The notes under the pieces: model-generated | What the model saw: the letters and a program-made list of their open reading frames with translations, nothing else | What the model was told of the DNA's origin: nothing | Database searches by the model: none | Program-made: the position numbers and the translations under genes | Source of the DNA: Druceiella hillmani | Taxonomy: Eukaryota; Arthropoda; Insecta; Lepidoptera; Hepialidae | Direction: 5' to 3' | Assembly (NCBI GenBank): GCA_039881145.1 | Contig: JAYKKI010000008.1 | Location: 29,494,501 to 29,558,500 of the forward strand | DNA length: 64,000 nt | Shown: one piece after another, positions 24,741 through 38,010 of the stretch | Numbering within the stretch: position 1 is the first letter of the stretch | Layout: every line of letters starts with the position of its first letter

Positions 24741-26335
24741 CTGCTTTTAAAAACAGGATTTTTTATAATTTCAAAATTCAAACAATTACAACCTTTCTCT
24801 GTGCATTTATAAGCTATATTTTCAGATGATTTTGCGACAATCTGGCTATATAATTAAATTTAATGATGCCTTCATTAAATATAACCGATTCTTCACAAAA
24901 TCTCCAAAGTGAATTCACATGTTATTCAATTAAAAGCATCCTTAAAATTAAACATTTTAAGTCGATTATTAAAATAAAAACATTTTTGCATTTCTAAGAT
25001 TTTATTCTGTGCTTTCCAAATATAAATTAACTGACCTCAAAGCCTGACGAAATTTAATACGTATGTATAATTAAGATACACTGACAAAATTTTCGAAACA
25101 AAACCATTACTCAATATTTCCAACAAAACTTCTAATTTTGAAAATCTATATTATAAAAAGTACATAACATTCCCGTTTTATATTTTCTATGATCTTTCAA
25201 TCATTCAAATCTGAAATCAGAACTGGAATCTGAAATTAGAACAGAAAAACTACTACCCCAACTACTCTACAGCTGCACAGGAATAAAGAAATCCATCTTG
25301 CATCATTTTGAACTTTAATATTTCGTAAATGGAAAATGGTACATTAAATATAAAGCTCATTTTTAAAAATGGTTTCCATGTTATTCTAATCCATTAGGTA
25401 CGCAAAAACAAAATACTTCCCCATTTTACAAATGCTTTAAAAAAATTGTTTCAGTATTTTATTAAATATTAATCTACATTTAAAGTGACTAATCCCATAA
25501 AATTGTCAACCTAAGTCTAAAATTGGAGACAGAGTAAACTGTCGGATTTATTTTGGAAATTAAATAAACAATTTTGTACTCATAAGTTTTTGTCAATTGC
25601 CCTTATAATCAACTTAATTTATCAACTTTGTTCATATGTTCGATAGCGTGGCCGCAAGTAATATATATTAATAATAATTTTTCAAAAGATCTTAAATGAG
25701 GTGTTGGTCTACTCACAATCCTTATACAACACCTAAAATACCGTTGCAGTAAAACCACGACCTTTTCTTCCAAAGTGAATTCACATGCTATACTTTAAAA
25801 TTAGCTATTGACAATAGCAAATCTCATGTTACATAAGGATGAATATAGCGCGAAGGCTCCACGATTCGCAAAAATAAAAGCATCCAACCACAAACTGTCT
25901 TGATGAATGAAAACGAACATAATTTATTTATTATAATATATCCTTAAATGGCTGTCGCATTCATTTCCTTTCCGGTGGGTGGTTGCTGTCAAAATATGTA
26001 ATGCATCAGACGCAAGAAATGCGATGCAAAAGGAGTCGAGGCTGGTCGTGGCGAGTTATGCTTGCGCTCTGTCCCAGCCTTTATGCTCTGCTAGGTGAAA
26101 TATCCCGATTTAACCTCCGACTCAATACGAAGATTCAGTTAGTAATTTTACTTTTTTTTATTGTGAGCTTGAAAGCTCAACAAATCAAAACTAATTTTTA
26201 TGAATATTTTTAAAAACTAGCACTTTTTAAATCAAACTTATTTATTGTTATTATATCCAAAAAATAGTCTCGTAACCATATAATATGTCTGAATGCATGC
26301 GTCGTTAAAATATGACATGTTACGTTTTATCTTAA
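24741..26335. other. Intronic DNA, no gene seen
   Basis: AT-rich. A short GC-richer patch at 25970-26110 carries a 76-codon open frame without recognisable domains. Confidence 0.35.
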
Positions 26336-26394
26336 CTCAAAATTAAATGAAACTATGTTATATAGTATTATTTCTACTTTCCTTAAGTTTTTTA

Positions 26395-26433
26395 CCTCGA
26401 CCTAGATTTCGATGTATTATATCTTCAGGTAGG
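26395..26433 (-). ncRNA. Hammerhead-like motif, degenerate, left arm
   Basis: Minus strand keeps CTGAAGA, GAAA, CTAG and GTC. The stem I strands (CTAC/GAGG) and stem II are degraded, so cleavage is unlikely. Confidence 0.45.
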
Positions 26434-26467
26434 CTATTAGTAAATATTGCCAATCTTTGATAATAGC

Positions 26468-26508
26468 CCACCTGAAGATGTTGTAATACAACAAAACCTA
26501 GGTCGTGG
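26468..26508 (+). ncRNA. Hammerhead-like motif, right arm
   Basis: Stem I CCAC/GTGG and stem II GTTGT/ACAAC are perfect, as are CTGAAGA, CTAG and GTC. The second core box reads AAAA in place of GAAA, a change expected to kill catalysis. Copies 1 to 3 thus each differ from the consensus at different places. Confidence 0.5.
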
Positions 26509-26606
26509 TAAATAACTTAAAGAAAGTAGAAATAATACTACATCACGTAGTTTCATTTCATTGTGAATAATGGATTTCCACAAAATTAACGCCAAATATA
26601 TTCAAT

Positions 26607-28750
26607 GTTTTATCTTAAGCTTAGTTAATAAAGTCTTACATTTAATAAGACTTTATTAGCTGATAATCCATCTTAACATACACTGTTTAAAACATAATAA
26701 TATAACTTAAACGGTTAAAGTTTTTATGGCAAAATCTTAATGAAATATATTTATGATGTAGATAGATTTTTCATTTATATATTTAAAGTAATTATGGTAA
26801 AATATAAACGTAGATCATTTATCAGCTCTCCTTACTAGTCCAATATCTTCTATTATTCTTTTTGCTCAATTACAAAGCTAAGTTTACAACAAAGTTATAC
26901 GCTGAGAAGAGTTTCTGAGTACACGTTTGAAAAAAAATTCATGCAGCACGGTTAAACTATTAGTCATAGAAAATATACTAAACTTGAATGATAAATCAGT
27001 TTCAAAGTCAAACGACATGCAAACATACAAAGCTATTTGTGTAGATTAAGATTAGCCATCAGATTGGTTAAGTAATATTTGAACAAGACGACAAAACAAG
27101 AGGGAATAGAGCGTACAATCACAATGAATGCCATACTGAGGAACGCGTATGAAATATCGGGTTACGCTTTGGACTGAGTGGACGCGAAGAAAATACTCAT
27201 TTTTTTATACAAAGCTACTGAACTTTGAAGCTATTGAATCGAGTAACCACATTTTATGGTTACTCAATTAAAATTATATTAATTTATCTATGATTAGAAA
27301 CTATTTAAACACGTATTTTTAGCGGTTTTAGTTACGAATATCTTTGAATTTATAAAGTGGGTTCCCAGCAAAAGGACTCGCTTTAAATGAAATAAATCAC
27401 TGTATTTATAACATTACTGTAAATGAAGTACGCACCATGTTTGTTGCACATTTCATTGCGCGTTTAAATTTGATCAGCAATCAAGTAAGTTTTGAAAATG
27501 TCATTATGATTTATGTAATTTTTTTTAGTTGTTTGGCTCAATATAATATTAAATTTGATGACATAAATATAATAATACTTTAAATGTTCATGTGTCTAAA
27601 TTTTAATTTAGTATCCTTACAATATTCATTGAAACTAAAATGTCATTATAAATTTCGTTTAATTTCATTAATTTCAAGTTCCAAAATGCCAATATTATGT
27701 TTTTCGTGTTTTAATTCTCATAAATGATCTACATTTTCTTTCTATCCTATTAAAAAAAAACTTAAAAAAACGACAAAATTATCACAAAGATTCAAAGCTA
27801 AGAAAAATAAAAAATATGTTCTTTAATTCAAACTTCTGTACTAACCGATTCACTTTGAACTAACTGGATCTAATTATCTATAGAAGCACATTAATATTTT
27901 GTTTTTTTTCCGTGAAATTAAATTTAACTTTTAACCAAAAATCATCTCAGATTTCATTAAAAATAATGTCGATGTTAAAATTCAGTTTGTTTTAAAATAA
28001 TTATTTTTATACCATTATTCTTTAAATAAACTTACATCTACAAAGCTTTTAGCTTGTGGTCTTAATCTTAATATAATGGGACAATATTTTATTTAATTTC
28101 TACGTAAAGAGTAGTATTTATAAACTATTATATAAAAGTCTAAGCACTCACTGAACTGCATGCATAGATGTCATAAACCCTCGTAACATAACTACCTCGT
28201 ACATAGTACCATTTCTAACATTTTTAAATATGTTTAGCTCAAGTCAAGTCTTTAAATCAATGTGAAGTATTCTTATCCACTTATATCACCAATAAATAGA
28301 GAACTAAATCTATTTACAATGTGATTGTATGTAGTTATATTTGTTTGTAAAAATGTACTTTTTCTAACTAAAACAAAACCAACGAACATATTTTCATAAA
28401 AGGTGTATAATTTGAAAAGCAAAAAGTAGTAAGAAATTACTTCAAATGTAAATAGATATAATAATTGTCATCATTTATATTTCGCCCTAATTTTAGTACA
28501 ATTAAAAGTTAATTAAAGTAATGCTTTAGTACAATTAAAGTTCTTGTTGTTTTATAGTTTAGGAGTCCAATTTATATACATTACGGTGATGAATTAAATC
28601 TAATATAGTGCCGTATAAAATTCATTTTCTCTGTTCATATATTCACAATAATCTGAAAACGTAATAAATTCGTAACAGCCCAATGTCTGCACGACTTTTT
28701 GATAAAAAATATGACTCTGAACTCTTCGAATGGAATAGAGAAAAGTTTGT
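26607..28750. other. Intronic DNA, no gene seen
   Basis: AT-rich, no recognisable exon or element. Confidence 0.35.
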
Positions 28751-28753
28751 AAA

Positions 28754-29000
28754 ATGTTTGAGTTTCTGTTGATTATAGGGGCCTTGCAAATCAAGAAAAA
28801 GTACTCAACATATTTTTATGAGACTTTTGGGAAGCTTAAAATCTTACCTGCCATTTGCAAGATGAATCAACACATCGGTGGTGTCACGGAATTAGACAAT
28901 AGAACGAAAATTTTTGAGGCAATAAATATTTATCCACTTAACTTAAATACTGCCATCGTTATTTTGATCTGTCATGTGGTCGCTGTCGATCTATCTTAAA
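28754..29000 (+). pseudogene. Possible piggyBac-type transposase relic
   Basis: An 81-codon frame reads LPAICKMNQHIGGVTELDN, similar to the conserved P..I..YN..MGGVD..D signature near the end of the catalytic domain of piggyBac-like transposases. A later LNAYI-like segment follows the stop near 29000, as expected after this motif. The rest is too decayed to align. MGGVD is degraded to IGGVT, so the protein would be inactive. Confidence 0.4.
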
Positions 29001-30190
29001 CTAAATGCCTATATACAAGCTGCTTGAGGTGCTACTCGTAGGTCATTTCAAGATAGCCACCCCTCTTAGATTTTATTCATTAACTGGGACCAAAATTAAT
29101 TGGATGTCAAACTGCAGAAAGTAGCTACGCTCAGGGAGGAATACATAGTTGCAAATATCGTTGAGAAAGGAGACCCCCTATTTTTCAACGGCGAATATTA
29201 AATACCATAATTTAATCTTTGCCATCACAACTAATCTTCTACAACTCATGAACAGTGTTCAGTTCAACATTGAAAAACGGTTCATGGATAATTTTTTTTT
29301 TACAAAGGAGGCTGCGGACAAAATTTATGAAATAATTTTACACTATTTTTATGACTATGTTTTGAAATATCACCCATAGTTTTTTTTTTGTTTAAGTCAA
29401 TGTGCACTTCATTTTAACTAAAGCCGATGACAAGTACCAGTCGAAAACGTGAATGAGGTAGAATATGTCATTACCTGTTTTCTTTATTTATATAATACAA
29501 CTCCATCTAGGTGATTCGGAACGTAAGTTATTTTTGTAATCAATTTCCATTTAAATTTATTATACAATAACATTAACACAGTACTATCTTCCAGTACAAA
29601 CTTTTTATTATTTCTTTGATTTATATTAATTTTCTGGCACGATATTTTTATACAACTGAGACAGATTACCTACGCGAATTAAAACTAACAAAGCGTCATC
29701 TTTCAGTATAAATTTGACAAAGAATCGTTCTTTTGTATGACTTTATTTTTGTATGTAGTTTGTATGTTACATGGGGGAACTAAATATTAATGACTTAGTC
29801 AAATTTTGATCAATAATGCACTAAAATATAGAAATATACCATTTCCCAAAAAAAAATATTTATCAAAATAAAATGATTTTTTATGAATGTGACATACGTA
29901 GGTATAGTGAGGCGTATAAGTTGAAATATAGTTTAGACCGTTTTTCTTCTTTTAAATAAGAGATCAAAGAAACTTCTTGGGCGTAAGTCATAGATAGCAT
30001 TTCAAAAGTCCTTTTGAAATGCTATGTTATTTGATACTATTGAATTTTCTATCCACAAATTTCCTTACTTTTATTCACAAACACAAAACTATAAACTTTC
30101 GAGATTACTTGGATTTGGTGTATGGGCAATGATGAAGATATAGTGAAATCATTTCGAAGTCTCCACAATAGGTAATTTCCGCGGAATTCA
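29001..30190. other. Intronic DNA, no gene seen
   Basis: The 76-codon frame at 29149-29379 shows no motif. Otherwise AT-rich. A short inverted repeat (TTTCAAAAG/CTTTTGAAA) lies at about 30000-30020. Confidence 0.35.
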
Positions 30191-30790
30191 CCTAACTATT
30201 ATTTTATTCACCAATCACCCATTCCCATCAAACTGTCGCAGCCTCCCCGCTCCACTAAGTAATTGAACAAAACGGGGCGGCCACGCGCGACGCGCTCGCC
30301 GCCAGTGCTCCTCTCCTTTCCCATCGCCGTAGCGTCGGACTCCGATATCGATAAATCTGCTGGCTTGCGTCTCGCGGGCCATATATCGGCCGCGGCCGGC
30401 ACAATGGGCTGGCCCTGACAGTGACGCAATTGCGCGCGACGCTCGACCCGTCGGGAACGTTTACATGGGACTCTGTCTCCGGCGGACAATTCCACCTCGC
30501 CGTGTATTTATTGCGAGAAATGCTGAGGGGCGAATATCGCAGTAGTGAAATAAGAGCAAGATTTATGCCTGACCCATTTGTTGAGAAATGCAATAATTGG
30601 CTGCGAGTCAGAACGGGCTGGCCCTCAATTGCTCGTGTGTGTTAATCGAATCAACTTAATTAACAATTTAAGCCGTCAATTAGAGGCGGTAACTGCTTGC
30701 GGCGGGGATGTTGGCTGCGTCACAATTTAGATGGGCGCAATATCGGCTGTCCGTTTCTTGTTGACGATAGCGTATTTAAACCGAATAGCG
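30190..30790. promoter_or_regulatory. GC-rich intronic island, candidate enhancer
   Basis: About 600 bases of low-repeat, GC-richer DNA. It contains CCGATATCGATAAATC, ATTTATTGCG at 30506 (shared with the 16-kb island), AATCGAATCAACTTAATTAA and GCCGTCAATTAGAGGCGG. Three overlapping open frames on both strands lack domains, which fits chance openness in GC-rich DNA. A conserved non-coding element is more likely. Confidence 0.4.
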
Positions 30791-31104
30791 ATTCAGGAAA
30801 CAAAATAAGTATCCTACGAGTAGAGTATGAGACGAGGTTACACTTTCCGTACAAACTGATTTAATAGTAAAATTCATATGAGTCCCGTGTATTCCTTGGT
30901 AAATATATAAACTAAAAACATACCTTGTACGTTCTATGGCAAATAGAATTAACTCCGTTATATACTTGATAGCAGTGAGGTACTCGCATATACAAAAATT
31001 CTTTGTTGTTGTAAAAGAAGAAAAGCTTTAACAACGAACCAAATAAAATAGGTAACATAAAAAAACAACACAAAATACTCTCATTAATTATTTCTAATAC
31101 ATAA

Positions 31105-31660
31105 TTTTAAAAAAACCTGTCAAGCACGAACGGAACTCGCACTACGAGGTGCCCGTATACATTTAGGCATTTATAAACATTTAATGGTATATAATATTCC
31201 AATTAAACTATTTATAAAATTTTAATTTTTAAGAACAAAAATACATTACCTACTATGTTTTTCACAGGCGCTTATTTAAAAAATATTTTTATGCACTACA
31301 TATTAAAAAATTCAAAAATTCCTAATATGTATTTTTCGTTATTTGTGTTACGACATCCTGCTTCTTGCTTCTTGCCAAATTTCACGATTATGTGTCAACG
31401 GGAAGTACCCTAGAGGTTTTGATTTATTTACAAATGTCAAAATAAGCCGTATAAACGTCCGTATTTTTTTATTGTATTGATTTAGAAACTTGATTTACAG
31501 CACCAAGAGACCGTAGACCTAAGTATTTCATATAAATTTCAACTTAACACCTCCACACGTTCCTGAGAAAAAGGGTCTTGACGGACAGACAGACAGACAG
31601 ACAACGAAATGATCCTATAAGGGTTCCTCTTTTTGAGGTATGGGACCCTAAAAATAATTT
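31105..31660 (-). repeat. Family A, inverted near full-length copy
   Basis: Reverse complement of the 3238-3930 element. It shares ACGGAACTCGC near 31130, TTTAGGCATTTATAAACATT, GCCAAATTTCACGATTAT, a GACAGACAGACAGACAG run near 31590, and ATAAGGGTTCC to GGGACCCTAAAAA at 31618-31652. It has only one internal unit where the 3.2-kb copy has two. Confidence 0.8.
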
Positions 31661-32169
31661 TTTATAATAAAAATCATCATGGAAGCATAAAGAATGTGGA
31701 TTTTTCACCAATTTTCATGTACTAGCATTTTACATACATACGAGTACGTAATTATCAAAGAAATTTAAGATCTTAAAAACCATTTTAAAAAGAGACTCAT
31801 GTGCCCACTTTAAGCAAAGACTATTACACCTGCATTATGTTAATTATTCCCTCAATCAACTCTTATGTAAATTTCAGAAAACAATTCTAGTTTGTCTATA
31901 GATAGATATCTCTTACTGCGCTTGTGTACCTTATATAAAACCTTTTACTACCCCCGCCATCTCTTATGGACCGCGATACTCATGTCCTTTCCAATTAAAA
32001 TTTCAAAGCTTTCCAGTTTTTCTCACCCAGCGATCATAGATTAAATAAATTTTACTAAACGTCATAAAGATAGTGATGTAACACAGCACTTCTCTCAATG
32101 CCAAAGCAGAAAATATGCGAAATAATGAACTGGTTTATGCGATCTATAAGCAAATAAATAAATAAACTA

Positions 32170-32650
32170 AGTCCGCGTTCACAATTTATTGTGTCTTCCT
32201 CGCCGACCGACGTTAACAACATTAAACATGCCCCAACAGCAGTTTCCACCATCAAGAAAGCGGGTACAAAAGCCACGCATGATCTAAAGCTTAACCCCGC
32301 GGGCGACAACGCTGTCAATCTATGTTTATGCGTATGGTAATACGTGAATATTGTGTAAACACTCGCCGGCCTGGCGGTTGTCACATCGGCTCGTTATTTA
32401 CCGAAGCAACCTTATCTGAGCGCAGCTGATCGCGGTGCATAGCTGCGCTGCATCGCGGCGCATCGTAAAGTGCGCTTGCATGTTTGAAGCGGGTCATAGC
32501 AGAGACGAGTTCGCGGTGCGCCACGCATCGATCCTCTATCGATTGATTTTAATCTAATTATTAATAGTGCGTGTAATGATTATGCGCTTTCTGCACTGCG
32601 AGCTGAGAGCGCGCTGGAGAATTGCGTGTCTCGTTTTTTTCATTCTTCTT
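32170..32650. promoter_or_regulatory. GC-richer intronic island, candidate enhancer
   Basis: Mixed-composition DNA with CCCCGCGGGCGACAACG, GCGCAGCTGATCGCGGTGC (an E-box-like CAGCTG), ATCGATTGATTTTAATCTAA and GAGCTGAGAGCGCGCTGG. Minus-strand open frame 32055-32384 lacks protein features. Role inferred from composition. Confidence 0.35.
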
Positions 32651-33344
32651 CTGTGCTATATTTTACGTCATTTATTTAGAAAAAATGAGATCACATGATG
32701 TTCAAACGTAGATATTTACGAATACTTGTTGTGCATTTATATAACGATTAGTTCTGTAAATAATATTCCTTCCATTTTATCTGTGAGCTAAAAGTGAAGA
32801 AAGATACAGGTACTCACACAAATTTTAAAATGTTAATGTAATTTTATTTATTTAATGGAGATTCTGACTACTTTTCGCTCAGGAAATGTTGTGCTAAGTT
32901 ACATATGTTCAGACTTTCATAGTTTGGGGTGCTGTAATGTTTACATTTCAATGCATAAAATAATAAAGAAAGCTAACAATAAAAAATATTTTAAATAAAG
33001 TGAATTTAAATAGGTTTTCGAGATAAGTATTTTACAAAAATTCTCTCTTATCGTAAAATTAAAGTTTTCTTAATTTGATGTGATAAATATCATCAAATAA
33101 TTTTTACTGACTAAATTTTTACTTCTAATTTTTACTGATTTTTACTTATAGAATGCAAGTAACTTAATCCCTGATGTAAACACTGAATAATAGTCTCAGC
33201 AGCATAAAGCAACGTGGACGTTTGTTCGTCACTTCATGATAAATACCGATATTTTAATGCTTTAACCTCATTCAATCAAGTTTTTCGCCTAATTTTCTTT
33301 AACTAATCTTTTACGAAGAGACATGCCTACGCACATTATTTATC

Positions 33345-33480
33345 TCACTAATATTATATAAGCGAAAGTCGGGATGAAATTACTAAATGGCGCATAAACG
33401 GCAGAACAGATTTTCAATGAACTTGGATATGCACAGCTTATTGTTCTAATTCAAATATAGCATAATTCCAACAGGATTAA
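33345..33480 (+). repeat. Interspersed repeat fragment
   Basis: CTAATATTATATAAGCGAAAG, then CGCATAAACGGCAGAACAGA and TGAACTTGG follow the pattern of a repeat very common in insect introns (unit near ATTATAAATGCGAAAGT ... ACGGATT ... ATGAAACTTGG). Class not assigned. Confidence 0.45.
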
Positions 33481-33699
33481 TCTTGGAGCTTCTTAATTAA
33501 TAACAAAAATTTAGTAGTAGAACATGTCAATAGATGACGTACACATGCCTCGATAGAATAGGATAAAATGTTTAATATTATAATTCATGAAGAGGTGTTG
33601 CAATATCATCAGATCAGACACGGCCAAAAAACTCTGTTCATGCATACTTCTTTATTCAACTCAAATACGTATAAAACTAAAACCACATTGATAAAACCT

Positions 33700-34090
33700 G
33701 AAGTAGCTTCACTTTGTATAGTGGCCCTAGCACTTACTGCACAACGTAATTCAATAGGCAAGTTGAAGCCAAACGATCAAAGTAATGGCTCTCCGGCTAT
33801 TTTATGCAGAATGCCGATAATTCGCATGCTGCAATTAGTATCTGGAGCGGTGCCGGTGCATAGAGCAAATGCTCACCGCTTATTTATTCAGCGATAAGTT
33901 TAATCGGAATGTTTGAACAGTGTTTTATTATCGTGTCTTGAGAATGCATTATGGGCAGTATGCGGAGGTATGCGTGAGATACGGTGAAGCAAATGGAAAA
34001 TGCTTTCGCTGTTTTGAATTTATGCCTTTGTTTTTGTATTGACTGGCGGAAAATTCTGTTGCACGTCTTCAGAATGGGGCTAATATTATT
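33700..34090. promoter_or_regulatory. Low-repeat island, candidate enhancer
   Basis: Contains AAACGATCAAAGTAATGG (an ATCAAAG, TCF-type word), GCCGATAATTCGCATGC and CACCGCTTATTTATTCAGCG. The overlapping 109-codon frame 33568-33897 has no recognisable domain. Confidence 0.33.
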
Positions 34091-37000
34091 ATTTTTAATT
34101 CTGGGCCGTTCTTTGCGTAAAAAATTTCTTCAAGTTTTCTCCCTGTGAGGCACCCAAGATAGTCATAAAATTGGATAAATAATGATGATGCCATAGTGAC
34201 TAACCTTTTTATATAAATGAGTTGCCAAATTAAAATAAATTTTTAAAGAAAGATACTAGTGCCGCCATCTAGTGGAAAATTATAAAACTGCGTTTTAATA
34301 TACTGCAATTACAAGTTGTTAATAATATTTTTATAAATTAAATAGAGTGATTGCATACAAAAGAAACCAATGAACTCTTAACTAATAAATTAGCAGTAGT
34401 GTAAGTAATACCTTTATTACATTGTAGTGCGTAATCTTATATTTATTTGTAGTGCGTAATCTTATTTAGGTGATCAGTAATTGTCACACCTAATCCGTTC
34501 AGGGTGAAATAAGAAACACATATAGATCGAAAGACAAACACTCAGTTTATTGTATATGTCATTTGTTTATTTATGCTTCGTTTACGAAGATATCAATCGC
34601 GACTTGAACAGATTTTAATCGTGTCTTTTTAGCGATTTACTTTTTAATTGCGATTTGATTTAAGCTTGTCAATGACATTTTGCTTAAAATTGTAACCGAG
34701 TTTAATATTTTCTCTCTAGCAGTAGCAGAATTTTGTTGAATTTTTTTGTGTTCGAAAACGATATTTTAAGGCAAAAGTTTCACATATTAACTTGTATTTT
34801 CATTAATGTATTCTTATTAACATATATTAAATATAAACTGAAAATTAGTGAAAAATTATAAATACACTATATTCATTCATGTAACTATAATATAGTGAAC
34901 ACATGGATCTCATAATTCCAAAGCTACATCAGACCTTCAAAATTAAAATCAAACTATAACTTTGGTCATATAGAATCGCTCAAGTTCATTCCATTGACAT
35001 CTGGAATGGGGTGAAGTCAATGCTCTCCTTGATAGCAATTCTGCAAATGAGTAAATACAATTAAGGAGAGATGCTACATTTCTTCCTCAATGTCTTTAGA
35101 TTATGTATATAAAGGCGTATATATTAATGGCCACAGATACACAAGTGTTGTTAAATAAGACTGAACTCAAATTAATACCTTAATCAGAACCATATATATA
35201 TATATATTTTTTTATCTGAGGCTGGATAAACTTTTGAGCCCTTCCTAAAGTAATTCATGATAGCTAACACGCACTTGTTCCCACAATTGGTTTTATAATG
35301 GTCGATTGAAAACATGCATAAATTATTCGTTTTTTCCTCAAATGAAATATTTTCCTTGAATTTAGAGCCTGTCTTGAGTGCCTTTATTTGAGTTTTCCAT
35401 AACTCCACAAGCATCAGAAATCATGCACGATTCCTTAATACTACTAAGGTACTTGTCTTAGAAGAACCCTTCTCAAATATTTTATCTTATTAGTTTTCTA
35501 TTAGTCCTAGTAGTTCCGTAATGTTAATAATTTAGGTTGCTACATAATTCGTAAAGGTATTTTCGATACATACTTTGGGAAATCGCTTATCGTCTTCATA
35601 CTTCAATTAACTATGAAATAACTTAGTTCTCAGTTTTTTAAGAATTTTTATGTAGCTCAATATCTACCTTTCTGAATCAATTCCTTACTGGATCAAACAC
35701 GAATTGCCGAATGACTTGCATCAACTAAAAATATTAATACGAATTCAATTACTAGAATTAAATTCTCAATATCCAACTATACTTTTTAAGTATTTATATC
35801 GCTTAATGTATCAGTGTCTAGAATAGATTTATCGATTTGACCTATTTGAGTAGCTATGTTAATGGAAGAAAAAGTGTATCAATTTGCAATTCAAAAACCT
35901 CTTGTAATGAGTAATCTCAATTTCTTTCAATATCTGTAACTCAATGAACCCACTTAACGATAGTGTCTTAAAATCTGTCAGACAAATTAGTTATTAACGG
36001 TCAGAAGAGAGCATTTTTATTACTGACTTCTACATAAAAAATAAATTTTTTACCTAGTTGTCGATTAGTAAAGATGTCACGGCCCTCTTCTTACAATTAA
36101 AGGTGTAATGTAGTTTTAATTCCACAAAAAATTCTGTTTACTTGCAGAAGGATTTTACAGTTTATAAAAACCTTTAGAGAAATATTCTGTAGAATATACA
36201 GACCTCAAAACTTGTAAATTGTTGAAGATGATGTAACATACATCCAAAAACCTATAAGCATAACCTAAACCCGGATAGCATAAGAATAACCTAAAGACAG
36301 ATTATCATTAAAAATATCGTGTAAAATGGTAATGTAATAAAGAAAAGGGGCTATTTAGTTTCTGTTTTAACACATATGTACGAACAAGATGAAGACTGCG
36401 TCATTTTTAAGGCTTAACTCGGAATTCTCACAATTTCATAATGTCCATCCGTCTACTTTTCTGTTTATCTATATCTTACACTGTTTACTCGCAGACAACA
36501 AGCATTTTAAAGCTGAAATTGTTGTGTATATTTATAATGTAATAATTTCTAGCTGCAAAATTACGAAATAAAAACTTTCCAAAAAATATTTTTAGGGTTC
36601 TTCCCATTACATGTAAAATGGGGTGATTATTTCATACAGTCCATTGTGTAGATTATTGTTGAATAGGTCTATCAAAATTATATGTACATACACATAGGTA
36701 TGCAAATTATAGGTACGCTTTGAATACTTTTTTCATGTAAAATGTATGTAACATACGTCAACGGGTTTGATCTCCAGATTAATTCAAACACTACCATAAA
36801 AATAATATGAGACAAGTAGTAGATTCTTCCCTCGTTATTTAAATTTTATAGGTATTAGTATTAGTTTTGCAACCTTAATTTTCTTGAACACATAAAATTG
36901 ATATTCTTAAGATATCAATGAAAAATTATTTAATTAATTACATTGTCACTCTCTTATATTGACTGATGAAGCAAAGAAGTTCTTCATAGTCTTTAAAATA

Positions 37001-37690
37001 GAAACACTTTTCTTCTATTATCAGAGCTTTTTGATCATCCTCTTCAAAGTTTCTCGAACCGCTCACTTATATCTTATAAATACCGTTTATACCGTTTCAA
37101 ACTTCATGATAGATCCTTAGAATCAGAAACCTCGTATACGTGGCATAGTACTAAGGTTTTGTTCTCTTAATCTGGGTTTATCCGTAATGTGAATTTTTTG
37201 ATGTCAACTGTAAACTCCTACTAAGAATCGCTATTCACCTTTAGTTAAATAAGACCTTTAACGTTGGCTGCCTAAAGCTTCTAAATGCTTTACGTTCTCT
37301 GTTAAAGAGATTAAGGAATATCTGAATCATTTCTTCGTAACAAAACAGCTGTTCTGACAAAATGAGAGCTAAATTATGTTAAAAACCGTCATTTTAACAG
37401 TAAGTTGGTTTAGACTAAAATAATACCTGTCAGTTAATTATCATAATTAGTATATAGTCAAATGTATTACAACCTTTACATATACCAAATTGTAAATAGT
37501 ACTATAAATCACATATCATTAAAAAACGATAATAACAAAACTCTATTTTTACCTTTTATATATATACAAAAATGTCAAATGAAGCAACAAAGCTGAACTT
37601 AATGTTCAACCAAAAAATCCGGCAATCATGTTCTTAATAAACGAATCATTTTAAATTTATTGAAACAATATATTACACTTTGAATAATAT
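34091..37690. other. Intronic DNA, no gene seen
   Basis: AT-rich. TAGTGCGTAATCTTAT is directly repeated at about 34424 and 34450. A GCCGCCATCTAGTGG word at about 34261 is of a type found in moth transposons. Short TA run near 35193-35208. Confidence 0.35.
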
Positions 37691-37699
37691 TAAACAACA

Positions 37700-38010
37700 C
37701 AGACCAGTTAAAATATACTCTTCGTCGTATTACCCAACTGCTATAAATTCAGTTACGCACTTGCGTGAGATATGAGTTTATTGTTGCCATCAGGTTTTAT
37801 TATGTCCATTACCTCACTTAGAAATAACTCCAACGATTGACAGGGGTTATCCGTTTGAGAGACAAATGCGAGTCAGTTAGTGAGTGACGCGTAATAAATT
37901 ATATATCTCCTAGCTACAATCCTGTCAATCGGCAGCGTGATTGGTGAGTGCATTTTGCTGCGTTATAAAAACAAGGTCAGCCATTGGTGATGATGTTCAT
38001 CTTCCAGTCT
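37700..38010. promoter_or_regulatory. Candidate enhancer with inverted Exd/Hth-type sites
   Basis: GATTGACAGG at 37835-37844 and its exact reverse complement CCTGTCAATC at 37921-37930 face each other 76 bases apart. The word closely matches the known Pbx/Meis (Exd/Hth) composite TGATTGACAG. The island is low-repeat and less AT-rich than its surroundings. Confidence 0.45.

Larger units (their letters stand above)
26339..26606 (+). repeat. Hammerhead-bearing foldback repeat, copy 3
   Basis: A nearly complete inverted repeat. The left arm (about 26341-26435) is the reverse complement of the right arm (about 26462-26563), separated by a spacer of some 25 bases. Both arms carry the hammerhead-like core, the ACTACATCACGTAGT type word and TTTCATTT. 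The right arm continues to ACGCCAAATATATTCAAT as in copy 1. Left arm more diverged. Confidence 0.85.

Noticed and set aside
30208..30645. Overlapping open frames on both strands in the GC-rich island
   Set aside because: No domain, no convincing splice sites, and similar openness on both strands. GC-rich DNA has few stops.
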